The position numbers and the translations under genes were made by a program. The notes under the pieces are model-generated. The model did not search any database, was not told the DNA's origin, and saw nothing but the letters and a program-made list of their open reading frames with translations. This document shows, piece by piece, positions 49,785-58,692 of a DNA stretch of 64,000 bases (positions within the stretch are counted from its first letter, which is position 1; every line of letters starts with the position of its first letter). The DNA comes from Candidatus Poribacteria bacterium (GTDB lineage: Bacteria > Poribacteria > WGA-4E > PCPOR2b): assembly GCA_003635265.1 (NCBI GenBank), contig PYIZ01000031.1:1-64000 (forward strand), written 5' to 3'.

Positions 49785-52604
49785 ATGGACAAACGGACAA
49801 ATAAGCAAAATCATGCGCGGACGAATCAACTTCTCAATATTCCATCTTTCATATCCCACCTTGTTCCCTTATCACTTTTTGTGATAATTATTTTCTCGGC
49901 TATTTTCCTCAACTCGGCTTGGAGCCAACCTGAAAATCCTTCCGTTGTTGATATCTACTACAGGCTGGATGGTAAAATCCTTAATTCAGGTTCAATTTAT
50001 GAGGATGTGAAGCGCAAGACGCGGGTTCGAATTGGAAGTTTGGCTTCGTCTTATCTAATTCGCAAAAGCATTGAAGGAATCTATACAACTGGTCTATTTT
50101 CTCAGGTTACGGCAATTGAGCAGCCAAGATCAAATGGCGTGCAATTGACGTTCGATCTCACCAGTAAAGTACGAGTTGGGAAGATCGAGTTTAAGGGGAA
50201 CAGTCTGGATGACGATCTGCTCCTGCGCGTAGTGGTTTCACGTCCAGAAAAGGAATATTCCACTGAAATTGCCGAGGACGATCGGCTTAGACTTCTCGAT
50301 TTATATCAAGATTACGGATATTTTCAAACTAAAATTCATCTGACCGATTCAGCCGATCCCAACTCCTCGCATCAAGTTAATCTGTTGTACAATATCGAAG
50401 AAGGCAGCCAAGCGCTTATTCAGGACATCGAATTTGAAGGTGCGAAATCAATTGACATCGAAGAGTTAGAAGAAACTATTAAAGGTGAAAAAGGCAAAAC
50501 CTATCAAAAACATAACATTGATACGGACGCTAATCGCATTCGAGAATTATATAGGGAAAATGGGTTTTTGACTGTGACAATCCTACCTCACCGGCTATAC
50601 GACGATGCGGGTACGGTTGCCCTTAACTACGAAATTATTGAGGGGAAAAAGATCGAAATCAAATTTGTTGGTGATGATATCAATGAATCGGAACTCAAGC
50701 AAAAGCTAACTCTATTCAAACGGGAGAACTTTTCGGAAACAATTCTTAGAAGTACAGAACAACAAATTCGTCAAATCTATCAAGAGAAAGGATATTACGA
50801 GCCGAAAGTCAGCCATAGGCGGGAGGAAAAATCGGGTCAAGAAGTAGTTATCTACTTCGAGATTGAGTTGGGGAAAGCCCCACGAATTCGGCGCATCAAT
50901 TTCGAGGGGAACGTGGCATTTGCAGATGCTCTTTTGCTGGATCTGATGAAAACTCAACCGCGCAGTCGATTTGTGCCTCCTATATTCGGCTGGCTGTTTT
51001 CCAAAGGTATTTATAACCCGGCAACACTTGAAGTGGACAGGCGGGCATTGGAACGCCATTATAGAAAAGAAGGATATCCAAACGTAGACATTGTGACCGG
51101 GGCGCCAGAGATTGATAAAGATAACCGGCTCATTCTGCACCTATTAATCAGCGAAGGAAAACAGCAGCGCATAGATCATCTGTCAATTGAAGGCGCAACA
51201 ATCTTTGAAACGGCTGAATTATATGAAGAACTTGACCCGAAACCCGGAAAACCTTACAGCGAAGATATTGCGAACCGCGGTGAGCAGCAGCTTGACTCTC
51301 TTTATAAACAGAACGGGTATATTTATGCACGTATCAACCACATCTATCAGCCGGAGACGCACACACTTACCTATAGGATTTCTGAGGGAATTCAAGCCAA
51401 ATTCGGTAAATTCAGGTTTGATGGAGGAGGAAAAGTTAAACTGCACGTTTTGCAACGAGAATTTGCAAACCTCGGCTTGATTGAAGGGGCGGTGTTTAAC
51501 GAAGAGCGATTATTTGCCGAATCTCGGCGACGCTTATTGACCGCGGGCCTGTTTAAGGAAGTCAAAATTAAGGAAGCCGATCAATATGCTGAAAATACGG
51601 AGATTATTGACGTTAATGTGGGTGTTGAAGTGAAACAACCCGGATCGATCAGTGTCAGCGGAGGCTATATTTCCTCTGAAGGGATTCGTGGCACGGTGGA
51701 GCTTGCCCATAACAACCTGTTCAAGCGTAACATGAAAATTAGTAGCAAAGTTAGTAGAGGGACGAGAGGTAACTTGTACGAAATAGCTCTTATTGAACCG
51801 TGGTTCAAACTAGCACCCTTTGATAAACTCATTGGACCGACAATTGGAACTTTTCGACTGTTCAACGATAATCTGGAGGAATATGAAAACATACGCGCAC
51901 AGGGTGGAACAGCGAAACTCGCCAAACGGCTTGGGAAATTCAGCAATCTTGCATTACAGTACAAATCTCAAGATCTACGTGACCGTGACGACCCGCCTAA
52001 AATCCAGACTACCGTGAGTAGTCTCGGTATTGAGTTCCATCGAGACAGCCGCGATCATTTCCTGAATCCGAAAAACGGCTGGTTAAATGAAGTTGCGATC
52101 GAGTATGCCGGTGGATTTCTCAGGGGCAAAACCAGTTTTTTCAAATTTACTACCGATCATCGGTACTATTGGCAGCTCTGGGGAGATGCTGTCCTTGCGA
52201 GTGCAATTCGCCTCGGATATGAAAAAGGGCTTCGGGGAAACCGCGAGCGGGAGATCATTTCCTTCGAGCGTTTCTATGCCGGTGGATCAAACACTGTCAG
52301 GGGATATCCGGAGCGGGGACTTGGACCAGAAGATGAATTCGGTAATCATCGTGGGGATGTATTGTTCATTTTGAACACAGAATTCCGTTTTCCAATCTAT
52401 AAGTTTATCGGCGGTGCCCTGTTTGTCGATACGGGCAACGTATGGAATAAATTTTCGGATATTCAAGAAATCCTTCCGCGTGTGGCAATGGGCTCAGGTG
52501 TACGCTTAGATACCCCGCTTGGACCTGCTCGTGTCGACATCGGAGTCCCGGTAATGGGGGAATTTAAACCCCTCTTCTACGTGCAGCTAGGTCAAGCATT
52601 CTAG
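49785..52604 (+). CDS. Omp85-family outer-membrane assembly protein (BamA/TamA-like) with seven POTRA repeats
   Basis: A 939-residue outer-membrane protein. Signal region residues 20-47 ends SAWS-QP. Seven POTRA repeats can be counted by their pattern (strand, 'Y...G', strand, 'L.Y.I.EG'): about 54-128, 129-207, 208-287, 288-363, 364-458, 459-535 and 536-618. E. coli BamA has five and TamA three. Then comes a 320-residue barrel with loop-6 signature GGSNTVRGYPERGLGP (VRGY motif) and the Phe-terminated last strand FYVQLGQAF. An AGGAAGGA site precedes the ATG. Next to tamB, TamA is a candidate role; the many POTRAs suggest BamA. I do not fix the symbol. Confidence 0.9.
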   Translation: MDKRTNKQNHARTNQLLNIPSFISHLVPLSLFVIIIFSAIFLNSAWSQPENPSVVDIYYRLDGKILNSGSIYEDVKRKTRVRIGSLASSYLIRKSIEGIYTTGLFSQVTAIEQPRSNGVQLTFDLTSKVRVGKIEFKGNSLDDDLLLRVVVSRPEKEYSTEIAEDDRLRLLDLYQDYGYFQTKIHLTDSADPNSSHQVNLLYNIEEGSQALIQDIEFEGAKSIDIEELEETIKGEKGKTYQKHNIDTDANRIRELYRENGFLTVTILPHRLYDDAGTVALNYEIIEGKKIEIKFVGDDINESELKQKLTLFKRENFSETILRSTEQQIRQIYQEKGYYEPKVSHRREEKSGQEVVIYFEIELGKAPRIRRINFEGNVAFADALLLDLMKTQPRSRFVPPIFGWLFSKGIYNPATLEVDRRALERHYRKEGYPNVDIVTGAPEIDKDNRLILHLLISEGKQQRIDHLSIEGATIFETAELYEELDPKPGKPYSEDIANRGEQQLDSLYKQNGYIYARINHIYQPETHTLTYRISEGIQAKFGKFRFDGGGKVKLHVLQREFANLGLIEGAVFNEERLFAESRRRLLTAGLFKEVKIKEADQYAENTEIIDVNVGVEVKQPGSISVSGGYISSEGIRGTVELAHNNLFKRNMKISSKVSRGTRGNLYEIALIEPWFKLAPFDKLIGPTIGTFRLFNDNLEEYENIRAQGGTAKLAKRLGKFSNLALQYKSQDLRDRDDPPKIQTTVSSLGIEFHRDSRDHFLNPKNGWLNEVAIEYAGGFLRGKTSFFKFTTDHRYYWQLWGDAVLASAIRLGYEKGLRGNREREIISFERFYAGGSNTVRGYPERGLGPEDEFGNHRGDVLFILNTEFRFPIYKFIGGALFVDTGNVWNKFSDIQEILPRVAMGSGVRLDTPLGPARVDIGVPVMGEFKPLFYVQLGQAF

Positions 52605-52694
52605 GCGTAAAGGTGAGGACACAAAAACAGTTTGATACCGTGCTGCGTGTGCGCTGATGTGCCTCTCTAACAGGATAAGATGGGGAATAATTAG

Positions 52695-53585
52695 ATGAAG
52701 TTGACAGGTGAGCAGATTGAAGAATTTAGGACAAATGGCGTGCTAATCGTCAAGAATGCCCTACATGAATCGGAGTTGGATCCTGTGATTGACGAGCTTG
52801 AGGCGTGGGTGGATAGGCGTGCGTCTGAACTGCACAGTGCAGGGAAACTTCAAGAACTGTATTCCAATGCTCCTTTCGAGACACGCTTTGGATTCCTTTA
52901 TGAGCAATGCAAAGAGGTTGGTGATGGACTCGACATCAGTACATCTCGCGGTGAGGCAATGTTTGAGTTTCTGCATAATGAGAATTTGCTTGATACGGTA
53001 GAATCACTCGTTGGTCCAGAAATCACCTGCAATCCCATCCAACATGCGCGGACGAAGCCACCGACAGCATACGATGGACACACCGGACCATCATTCCATG
53101 TGGTTCCTTGGCACCAAGATGCAGGCGTGATGATGCCCGAAGCTGAAGTGTCAAACATCGTTACCTGCTGGCTGCCGTTGGGAGACGCAACAATCGAGAT
53201 GGGATGTATGCAAGCACTCCCGGGGGTTTTCAATCATGGCTATCTAAGCCATTTTAAGGAAGAGGCAGCGACCATTACGATCCGACCCGATGTGCTGCCA
53301 TTAGTTGAACCAATGGATCTCATCTGCTACAAAGGGGATGTGGTACTATTGAACAAATTTACCCCGCACCGTTCAGTTCCCAATATCTCCGATAAGTGCC
53401 GATGGTCGCTGGATCTACGTTACCAGACCACCGGACATCACACAGGCAGAACAGCTTATCCAGAATTCATAGTGCGCTCTCCAAGCAATCCTGCAAGCGT
53501 TTTGTGTGATTACGATGAATGGTGCCGGCTCTGGATTGATGCCCTTGAGAATCCCAAAGGGGTAACGATGCACCGGACGGATTAA
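52695..53585 (+). CDS. Phytanoyl-CoA dioxygenase (PhyH)-family enzyme, first copy
   Basis: A 296-residue Fe(II)/2-oxoglutarate-dependent dioxygenase. The N-terminal EQIEEFRTNGVLIVKNAL is the usual opening strand. The iron ligands are His and Asp in VVPWHQDAGVM and the distal His in FTPHRSVPN, with 2-oxoglutarate Arg in RWSLDLRYQ. Related enzymes hydroxylate diverse small molecules; the substrate is unknown. It lies 90 bases after the Omp85 gene and 63 bases before the DapA-like gene on the same strand, which would suit an operon. The family is expanded in Poribacteria. The ATG at 52695 has only a weak upstream site. Confidence 0.88.
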   Translation: MKLTGEQIEEFRTNGVLIVKNALHESELDPVIDELEAWVDRRASELHSAGKLQELYSNAPFETRFGFLYEQCKEVGDGLDISTSRGEAMFEFLHNENLLDTVESLVGPEITCNPIQHARTKPPTAYDGHTGPSFHVVPWHQDAGVMMPEAEVSNIVTCWLPLGDATIEMGCMQALPGVFNHGYLSHFKEEAATITIRPDVLPLVEPMDLICYKGDVVLLNKFTPHRSVPNISDKCRWSLDLRYQTTGHHTGRTAYPEFIVRSPSNPASVLCDYDEWCRLWIDALENPKGVTMHRTD

Positions 53586-53648
53586 TCTCCATGTCGGTTT
53601 CATGCGATAATTTCTCACGTGGTTTATGGTCAAACAAGGAGGAAGTTT

Positions 53649-54536
53649 ATGGTTAATTTTAATGGCGCATGGCCCGCTTTGGTCACACCCTTCACAGCGG
53701 AAGATAAAGTGAATGTCGGGGTGTTACACGAGCTGGTGGAGTATCTGATCGATAAACGGGTTGGAGGATTCTACGTCTGTGGGGGCACCGGCGAAGGGCT
53801 TTTCATGTCGCCAGAGGAGCGCAAACTGGTCACTGAAACCGTGGCTGACCAAGTGAATGGGCGTGTGCCGGTTATCGCGCATATCGGTAGTATGATTGTT
53901 GGCGATGCGGTCCAGCTAGCGGAACACGCACAAGAGGTGGGCGCCGCAGGGATAAGCAGTGTTATTCCTCCGATGTTTCAGAACAGCGAAAGTTTGTATG
54001 CCTACTTTGAGTGCGTGGGTGCCGCTGCTCCTGATATTCCGCTGCTGACTTACATATTTGGTGGTCCTACAGATGCCGTTGCGCTGATGCGCCGGTTGAT
54101 GGACATCCCTACCGTTGCTGGCGCGAAGTACACAGGACCCAATATGTACGAATTTAGAGAGATTGTGGAGTTACGCGGGGATAACTGGAGCATTTTTTCG
54201 GGTATGGATGAACAGTGTGTTTACGCTGCGATGCAGGGCGCGTGCGGTAACATCGGTTCAACGCTCAATTATATACCCGGAATCTATCGTGAAATACACG
54301 ACAGTTACCAGAGAGGCGACATTGCGAAGGCGCAGGAACTCCAAGTGAGTGCCAATCAAATAACCCGTCTGTTGTTCTCTTTCGGTTTCTTTGGTGCGAT
54401 CAAAGAGGTGATGCGAATGTTAGGTTTCGACTGTGGGAAGCCGCGTCTCCCTCAACTTCCCTTCGCCACCGAGCGGCAAGACGAATTACGAGCGGAGTTA
54501 GACGCCATTGATTTCTTTACTGTAGCAGAAATGTAA
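53649..54536 (+). CDS. DapA/NanA-family aldolase
   Basis: A 295-residue class I aldolase of the dihydrodipicolinate synthase/N-acetylneuraminate lyase family. It has GAWPALVTPFT, the GGTGEGLFMS phosphate-type loop, and Schiff-base Lys in GAKYTGPNMYEF; the catalytic Tyr is in LLTYIFGG. The G-T-G-E (rather than G-T-T-G) loop points to NanA-like or keto-deoxy sugar-acid enzymes, with pyruvate as one product, rather than DapA. The ATG at 53649 is preceded by AGGAGG at the usual distance; a longer frame to 53619 is less likely. Downstream of the PhyH gene; converges with the second PhyH. Confidence 0.88.
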   Translation: MVNFNGAWPALVTPFTAEDKVNVGVLHELVEYLIDKRVGGFYVCGGTGEGLFMSPEERKLVTETVADQVNGRVPVIAHIGSMIVGDAVQLAEHAQEVGAAGISSVIPPMFQNSESLYAYFECVGAAAPDIPLLTYIFGGPTDAVALMRRLMDIPTVAGAKYTGPNMYEFREIVELRGDNWSIFSGMDEQCVYAAMQGACGNIGSTLNYIPGIYREIHDSYQRGDIAKAQELQVSANQITRLLFSFGFFGAIKEVMRMLGFDCGKPRLPQLPFATERQDELRAELDAIDFFTVAEM

Positions 54537-54557
54537 CCTCTACTCTTACCCCCAAAA

Positions 54558-55385
54558 TCAGCTAGTCCAGCACTCCTCCGTGTAGGCATCGCGCAAGAAC
54601 ATCTTTTTCCGTCCGGGTCCAGCGCGTTCAATCCACTCAGGTGGAATTTCCTGTGTGTAGCGATGCGGCGGGCCTGCTTCTTTGAAAATGTCAATCAGAA
54701 AAAGTCTAAACGACTGTGGTGAGTCTAGCGGTTTCGGTTCAACACCGTGAAACATTCGGGCGTTAAGATAAACCATGCTTCCCGGCGGCAGGTCTAGATG
54801 TCGCGCCGCAAGTTTCCGACCCGCAACATCGTCAAATTCGCCCGCCAGCATCCTTTCCGGCGTAACATCTTCCGTTGGCGGAACCCGATGGCTTCCCGGT
54901 ATGACCGAGAGGCTTCTGTCGCCCTGCGTGAAACCATTGGGATAGTAGAGTATCTGGATGTACCATTTATCCCGTTCAGCGAGATTGATGGGGTTCTCAT
55001 GGCGCCAATGATGGTGGTCTTGATGAAAACCGAGCCGCCCTACACCGCGGGGGGCGATATTCATCGCAGAGTGGCAGAAATGATAATCGGGACCAATCGT
55101 GGCGCGGAGCAGCGCCGTGACAAGCGGTGCGTCGATAAGTCGATCTGCCCATTGTCCTCTGTCGTTCCACGGTCTAACGAAGTACACCTTGGGATCGCTC
55201 GGTCTGCCATCCTCCTCATCTAAAGCCCGCAGATATTCACGGGGACCATCTAGGTTGAGAACCTCATCAGTCAACGCCGACAGTGCCTCCTCCGTAAAAA
55301 CTTCGGGGATAGCAACATAACCGTCCCTGTGAAAATCTTCGAGATTTTCTTGCGAAGGTGCATCTATGCGAAATATCGGTCCCAT
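54558..55385 (-). CDS. Phytanoyl-CoA dioxygenase (PhyH)-family enzyme, second copy
   Basis: A 275-residue Fe(II)/2-oxoglutarate dioxygenase. Ligands: His and Asp in LGFHQDHHHWRHE, distal His in NARMFHGVEPK, Arg in QSFRLFLIDIF. The His-rich DHHHWRH stretch and a C-terminal YTQEIPPEW are distinctive. It is distant from the copy at 52695 (different loop lengths), so they likely act on different substrates. It lies 13 bases after the Gfo/Idh gene on the minus strand, thus an operon. ATG 55385 follows a GGAAACTC site; the frame extends further into the upstream gene but lacks family similarity. Confidence 0.88.
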   Translation of the reverse strand: MGPIFRIDAPSQENLEDFHRDGYVAIPEVFTEEALSALTDEVLNLDGPREYLRALDEEDGRPSDPKVYFVRPWNDRGQWADRLIDAPLVTALLRATIGPDYHFCHSAMNIAPRGVGRLGFHQDHHHWRHENPINLAERDKWYIQILYYPNGFTQGDRSLSVIPGSHRVPPTEDVTPERMLAGEFDDVAGRKLAARHLDLPPGSMVYLNARMFHGVEPKPLDSPQSFRLFLIDIFKEAGPPHRYTQEIPPEWIERAGPGRKKMFLRDAYTEECWTS

Positions 55386-55398
55386 AGTTGAGTTTCCA

Positions 55399-56427
55399 TT
55401 AACCAAAGGGGAGAGTAACCGGCGTATGCATCTGTGCAGACTGACGACATGCGAGACATAGCTCAATCACACGCTGGGCATCTTCAATTGTCAAATCCGG
55501 ATCCGTTCTGTTCTGGCAACATTCCACCCAATGGGTCATTTCATCGAGTAGGTTGTTATTTTGGATGCGATAAAAATTGCTAATCCCGTCCTTCGTGAAA
55601 AGCGTTCCCTCGTAAACACTTTGCTGCGTCCGAATCGCACCCGCTGTGCCGACCAGTTCAATTTCATAGGTGGGCAGGCGAAAACCGTCGACAGAGAAAT
55701 AGATGTCGATTGACCCCATGACCCGATTCTCAAATCGCAGGATGATTTTGCCGTTGTCCATAAACGGCGAGCGGTCTGAAAGGTAATTATCGTATTCGGC
55801 GTACACCCTTGTTACCTCGGAACCAGCGAACCATCTAACCACATCGGCAGCATACCAAATCAGAGACAGTTCGGGTCCCCCTTGCGCTTCCTCCCAATAC
55901 CAATCGTCATCTGGAAAGCTATTGATATTCCCATGCTGGTGCAACGCTCGAATCGAAATCAGTTCGCCAATCGCTCCGTTCTTGAAGCGCTGATATGCCT
56001 CGCGGATACCCCCGTCGAAACGCTCCGTTGTGCCCGAGGTCGCAATCACTCCATGCTCCCGCACCGCCTTCACGATACGTTCTGCCGCTTCGGTAGTTGT
56101 CGCCATAGGCTTGGCGATGTAGATATCGACCCCCAAAGGGGCAACCTGTTCGACTAAATGGACAGCTTCGGTGTTCTTTGCACAGATGCAAACCGCAGCC
56201 AAATCCTCCTTCTGAATCATCTCTACGGGGTCATGATACAATTGGAGATTATATGTTGAGGCATATTCCGCCGGTGTTTTGCCGAGGGATATAGCTATCA
56301 GATTCGGGTCGTAGTCCAGATCAGCACACGCCACCAGTTCGGCATCGCAGATAGAGCGCAAACAGTTTGCAAAAGCATTGGGCCAGAAAACACTCTGGAG
56401 CCCAACAATACCTGCTCTGACACCCAT
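55399..56427 (-). CDS. Gfo/Idh/MocA-family oxidoreductase
   Basis: A 342-residue NAD(P)-dependent oxidoreductase acting on sugars or cyclitols. N-terminal Rossmann strand VRAGIVGLQSVFWPNAFANC (G-x-x-x-x-x-P variant of the glycine loop), EMIQKEDLAAVCICAKNT, and IYIAKPMATTTEAAE, where the usual EKP is AKP. The C-terminal sugar domain has the long beta-sheet region and the EDAQRVIELCLACRQSAQM helix. The glycine loop and EKP change weaken a standard prediction, and substrate is unknown. First gene of the minus-strand run with the second PhyH gene, a combination frequent in Poribacteria. Confidence 0.87.
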   Translation of the reverse strand: MGVRAGIVGLQSVFWPNAFANCLRSICDAELVACADLDYDPNLIAISLGKTPAEYASTYNLQLYHDPVEMIQKEDLAAVCICAKNTEAVHLVEQVAPLGVDIYIAKPMATTTEAAERIVKAVREHGVIATSGTTERFDGGIREAYQRFKNGAIGELISIRALHQHGNINSFPDDDWYWEEAQGGPELSLIWYAADVVRWFAGSEVTRVYAEYDNYLSDRSPFMDNGKIILRFENRVMGSIDIYFSVDGFRLPTYEIELVGTAGAIRTQQSVYEGTLFTKDGISNFYRIQNNNLLDEMTHWVECCQNRTDPDLTIEDAQRVIELCLACRQSAQMHTPVTLPFG

Positions 56428-56465
56428 CTATTTCTCCTGTGATGCTACACGCCATCTATCAGATG

Positions 56466-57137
56466 TTAAATCAGATGTAGCCAATCCGCTAGTAGGAAGT
56501 CAACCCGCTGAATGAGGAGAGACACGCGCCCCATCACCGTGTTCCCAAATGCTGAACCGAATCCAATCATCAGAAAGACAATGCCAACCTTTGAAACGCC
56601 ACCAACCACGCCCCGATGCTCAACTGAAAAGAAGAAATAGGTCAACGTTGATATCACACCAACCAGCATGAGAATGATACCGAAAATCTGAAATGGCCCT
56701 AGGGCCCAGCCACTTGCGTGAAGCTCTGCAAAGGGAGTCAATGTGCCGTGTATCTGCCGAAAAATATCAGCCCGCATCACATTTGGAATCGCCAAACCGG
56801 ATCCCACCCCGATAAGGATGGCGATTGGATAACGGATTAGCCAAGCGTGTGTTGGGGCAAGACGAGCGAAGAATAGCAGCCCAATACCGATTGGGATGAA
56901 CCTCACCAAGCCTACCCATTCTTTCTCTTTGAAGGCTGCCGCGAGCGGGTCCCATGCGAATGGAATCAAGCCTTGGTGAATTGTCAGTACGGTAAAGTAG
57001 CCCACCGAGATGCCAACAAAAAGATGTTCGGCAAATCGGTAAAATGGATTATCTCGATAGAGAAAACTATAAATGCAGAGTGTGAGTAGCGCAGCCACCC
57101 AGATGCCAACCGTTTCCATAATCTCAACCCATTCCAT
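56466..57137 (-). CDS. Membrane cassette protein 4 (uncharacterised)
   Basis: A 223-residue integral membrane protein with about six spans, beginning VGIWVAALLTLCIYSFLYRD. Charged loops include RDNPFYRFAEHLFVGIS and LAPTHAWLIRYP. No named family is known to me. It is the last of four tightly spaced minus-strand genes (gap 17 bases) with an AGGAGG site before the ATG at 57137, all membrane-associated, so the four products probably form one complex. I recall the same four neighbours in other bacterial genomes but no function. Confidence 0.72.
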   Translation of the reverse strand: MEWVEIMETVGIWVAALLTLCIYSFLYRDNPFYRFAEHLFVGISVGYFTVLTIHQGLIPFAWDPLAAAFKEKEWVGLVRFIPIGIGLLFFARLAPTHAWLIRYPIAILIGVGSGLAIPNVMRADIFRQIHGTLTPFAELHASGWALGPFQIFGIILMLVGVISTLTYFFFSVEHRGVVGGVSKVGIVFLMIGFGSAFGNTVMGRVSLLIQRVDFLLADWLHLI

Positions 57138-57154
57138 CTATGAAACCTCCTGAT

Positions 57155-57970
57155 TTATTCGGCTTGGCGCCGTTGGATAAAGAAGGCAATATTGCCCAGA
57201 ACCACAAGCCCAAAAACTAGCAGATGTGCGAAAGACTGGATGCTCATGCCTTCAGTCCCTTTTGCAGGCCTCCCAATTAGACTTTCATACTCTGCCGCAC
57301 CTAGAAGTCCGGGCATCAAACCGATCAACTGCTTTGTCTGTAAGTACGGGTACATCTGCGACACAATTACACCGGTCACACCTGCGGCAATCTGTTGGTT
57401 ATATCTTGTGTTGGTGTAAGTAATCCACCATTCTGTCGAGCTCCCTGATGCCAAGTCAAGAACCAGATCAATCTGCTCATAATTCTTGATATCCGCCATC
57501 ATGGGAAGTTCAGCGAGCGGGGTTTCGGCGTAATCGGATTCAAAAACAGAATCGATTGCCGTACCCATGCCGAGCAGTACCTGCGTTGCCCCAGGGCGGA
57601 AGCCGAGATAAACGTAGTCTTCACCGTAAACCGCTTCCGCTTCTGCTGCAACATCTTTCAACATTTCGTCTCCGAGCGTGGCTCCTTCGGCTAGAAGTGT
57701 CATGCCAATAACTCGTATCTTTTTTTCGAAACAGTGGTAAATTACTGCTTTTGCCATCGGGTGGAGTTCTGCTAGGGATGAGGGACCATAGTTAAATCCA
57801 ATCATGAGAGTTGAACCAGGTGCTAGATCTTCTATGTAGTCGTAGGTGCTGCGCGTAGGTTGAGAAATAGTGATCGGAAGATTGACTTCCAGCAGGGAAG
57901 GGATGATCACCGCCAATGCAACCAAGATGAAAACATACCGCCGGTCTATGTTCATCAATTTTTCAATCAT
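57155..57970 (-). CDS. Membrane cassette protein 3 (uncharacterised, large soluble loop)
   Basis: A 271-residue protein with an N-terminal anchor (YVFILVALAVIIPSLLEVNL) and a C-terminal anchor (AHLLVFGLVVLGNIAFFI). Between them a roughly 190-residue alpha/beta domain starts YDYIEDLAPGSTLMIGFNYG and contains GEDYVYLGFRPGATQVLLGM, VTGVIVSQMYPYLQ. The loop looks like an extracytoplasmic domain if the N-terminus is inside. The ATG has AAGGAG and follows the previous stop by only three bases. Family not recognised by name; function unknown. Confidence 0.72.
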   Translation of the reverse strand: MIEKLMNIDRRYVFILVALAVIIPSLLEVNLPITISQPTRSTYDYIEDLAPGSTLMIGFNYGPSSLAELHPMAKAVIYHCFEKKIRVIGMTLLAEGATLGDEMLKDVAAEAEAVYGEDYVYLGFRPGATQVLLGMGTAIDSVFESDYAETPLAELPMMADIKNYEQIDLVLDLASGSSTEWWITYTNTRYNQQIAAGVTGVIVSQMYPYLQTKQLIGLMPGLLGAAEYESLIGRPAKGTEGMSIQSFAHLLVFGLVVLGNIAFFIQRRQAE

Positions 57971-57973
57971 ATT

Positions 57974-58669
57974 TTATTCTCCTTCTACGCCTCCGAGATA
58001 TGAACGCTCGATTCCCAAGATAATACGAATTGACTGAGAGATAACCCCGAGACTGATGCCGAGAATAATCCCCCGTCGAGCAGAGAGATTTGGATTATCT
58101 AGAATCCACTGCCTAGCGTCAGAGGGCAAATTCTCTCCAAACGGCATCACAGCATTCCAGATGAAGTCTCCAATCGGTACATTCCCAATCATGACAATAA
58201 GGGCTGCACCGAGTAGCAGCGTTGCTTCAAGGGTACGTGCCCGGAAGGCACGATAAGCGGCAGATGCGATAAAAAACGCAAGCAGTGAAAACATGGTAGC
58301 GTCCATCGGGACTTGCACGTGGTTAAATAACCACACAAATATGGGACTTTTCTGTCCAAACGATAGACCTATTTTTGATAGGAAAGGAATCTTATTAAGA
58401 AAAGTAGGGATACCTATCAGCAGCATAATGATCATACCACCGAACACAAGGTAACTGTATTGCCAATGTTCGGTGCGACGACGGATGCGGGTCCAGTGGG
58501 TTTGTACCAGTGTTGCTATAGCTATTACCAGTGCAAACGGACCGATGACTAGCGCCCAATCAATAACCTCCTCGTTGATCCATTTAGACCACTGGTGCGG
58601 GCTAAATTCGGTGAGCGCCATCACAATACCAAATGCAAAGCAAAGAACTAACGGAACTTGTCGCCTCAT
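57974..58669 (-). CDS. Membrane cassette protein 2 (uncharacterised)
   Basis: A 231-residue polytopic membrane protein with about six spans (LVLCFAFGIVMALTEF, WALVIGPFALVIAIATL, LVFGGMIIMLLIGIPT, MFSLLAFFIASAAYRAFRAR and further). A strong AGGAGGTGTT precedes the ATG at 58669; a frame opening at 58738 overlaps the upstream gene and is not needed. The loop GNVPIGDFIWNAVMPFGENL is Gly/Pro rich. It starts 21 bases after the DUF6754-type gene's stop. No family name known to me. Confidence 0.72.
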   Translation of the reverse strand: MRRQVPLVLCFAFGIVMALTEFSPHQWSKWINEEVIDWALVIGPFALVIAIATLVQTHWTRIRRRTEHWQYSYLVFGGMIIMLLIGIPTFLNKIPFLSKIGLSFGQKSPIFVWLFNHVQVPMDATMFSLLAFFIASAAYRAFRARTLEATLLLGAALIVMIGNVPIGDFIWNAVMPFGENLPSDARQWILDNPNLSARRGIILGISLGVISQSIRIILGIERSYLGGVEGE

Positions 58670-58692
58670 AACACCTCCTGAAACGTAAAACG

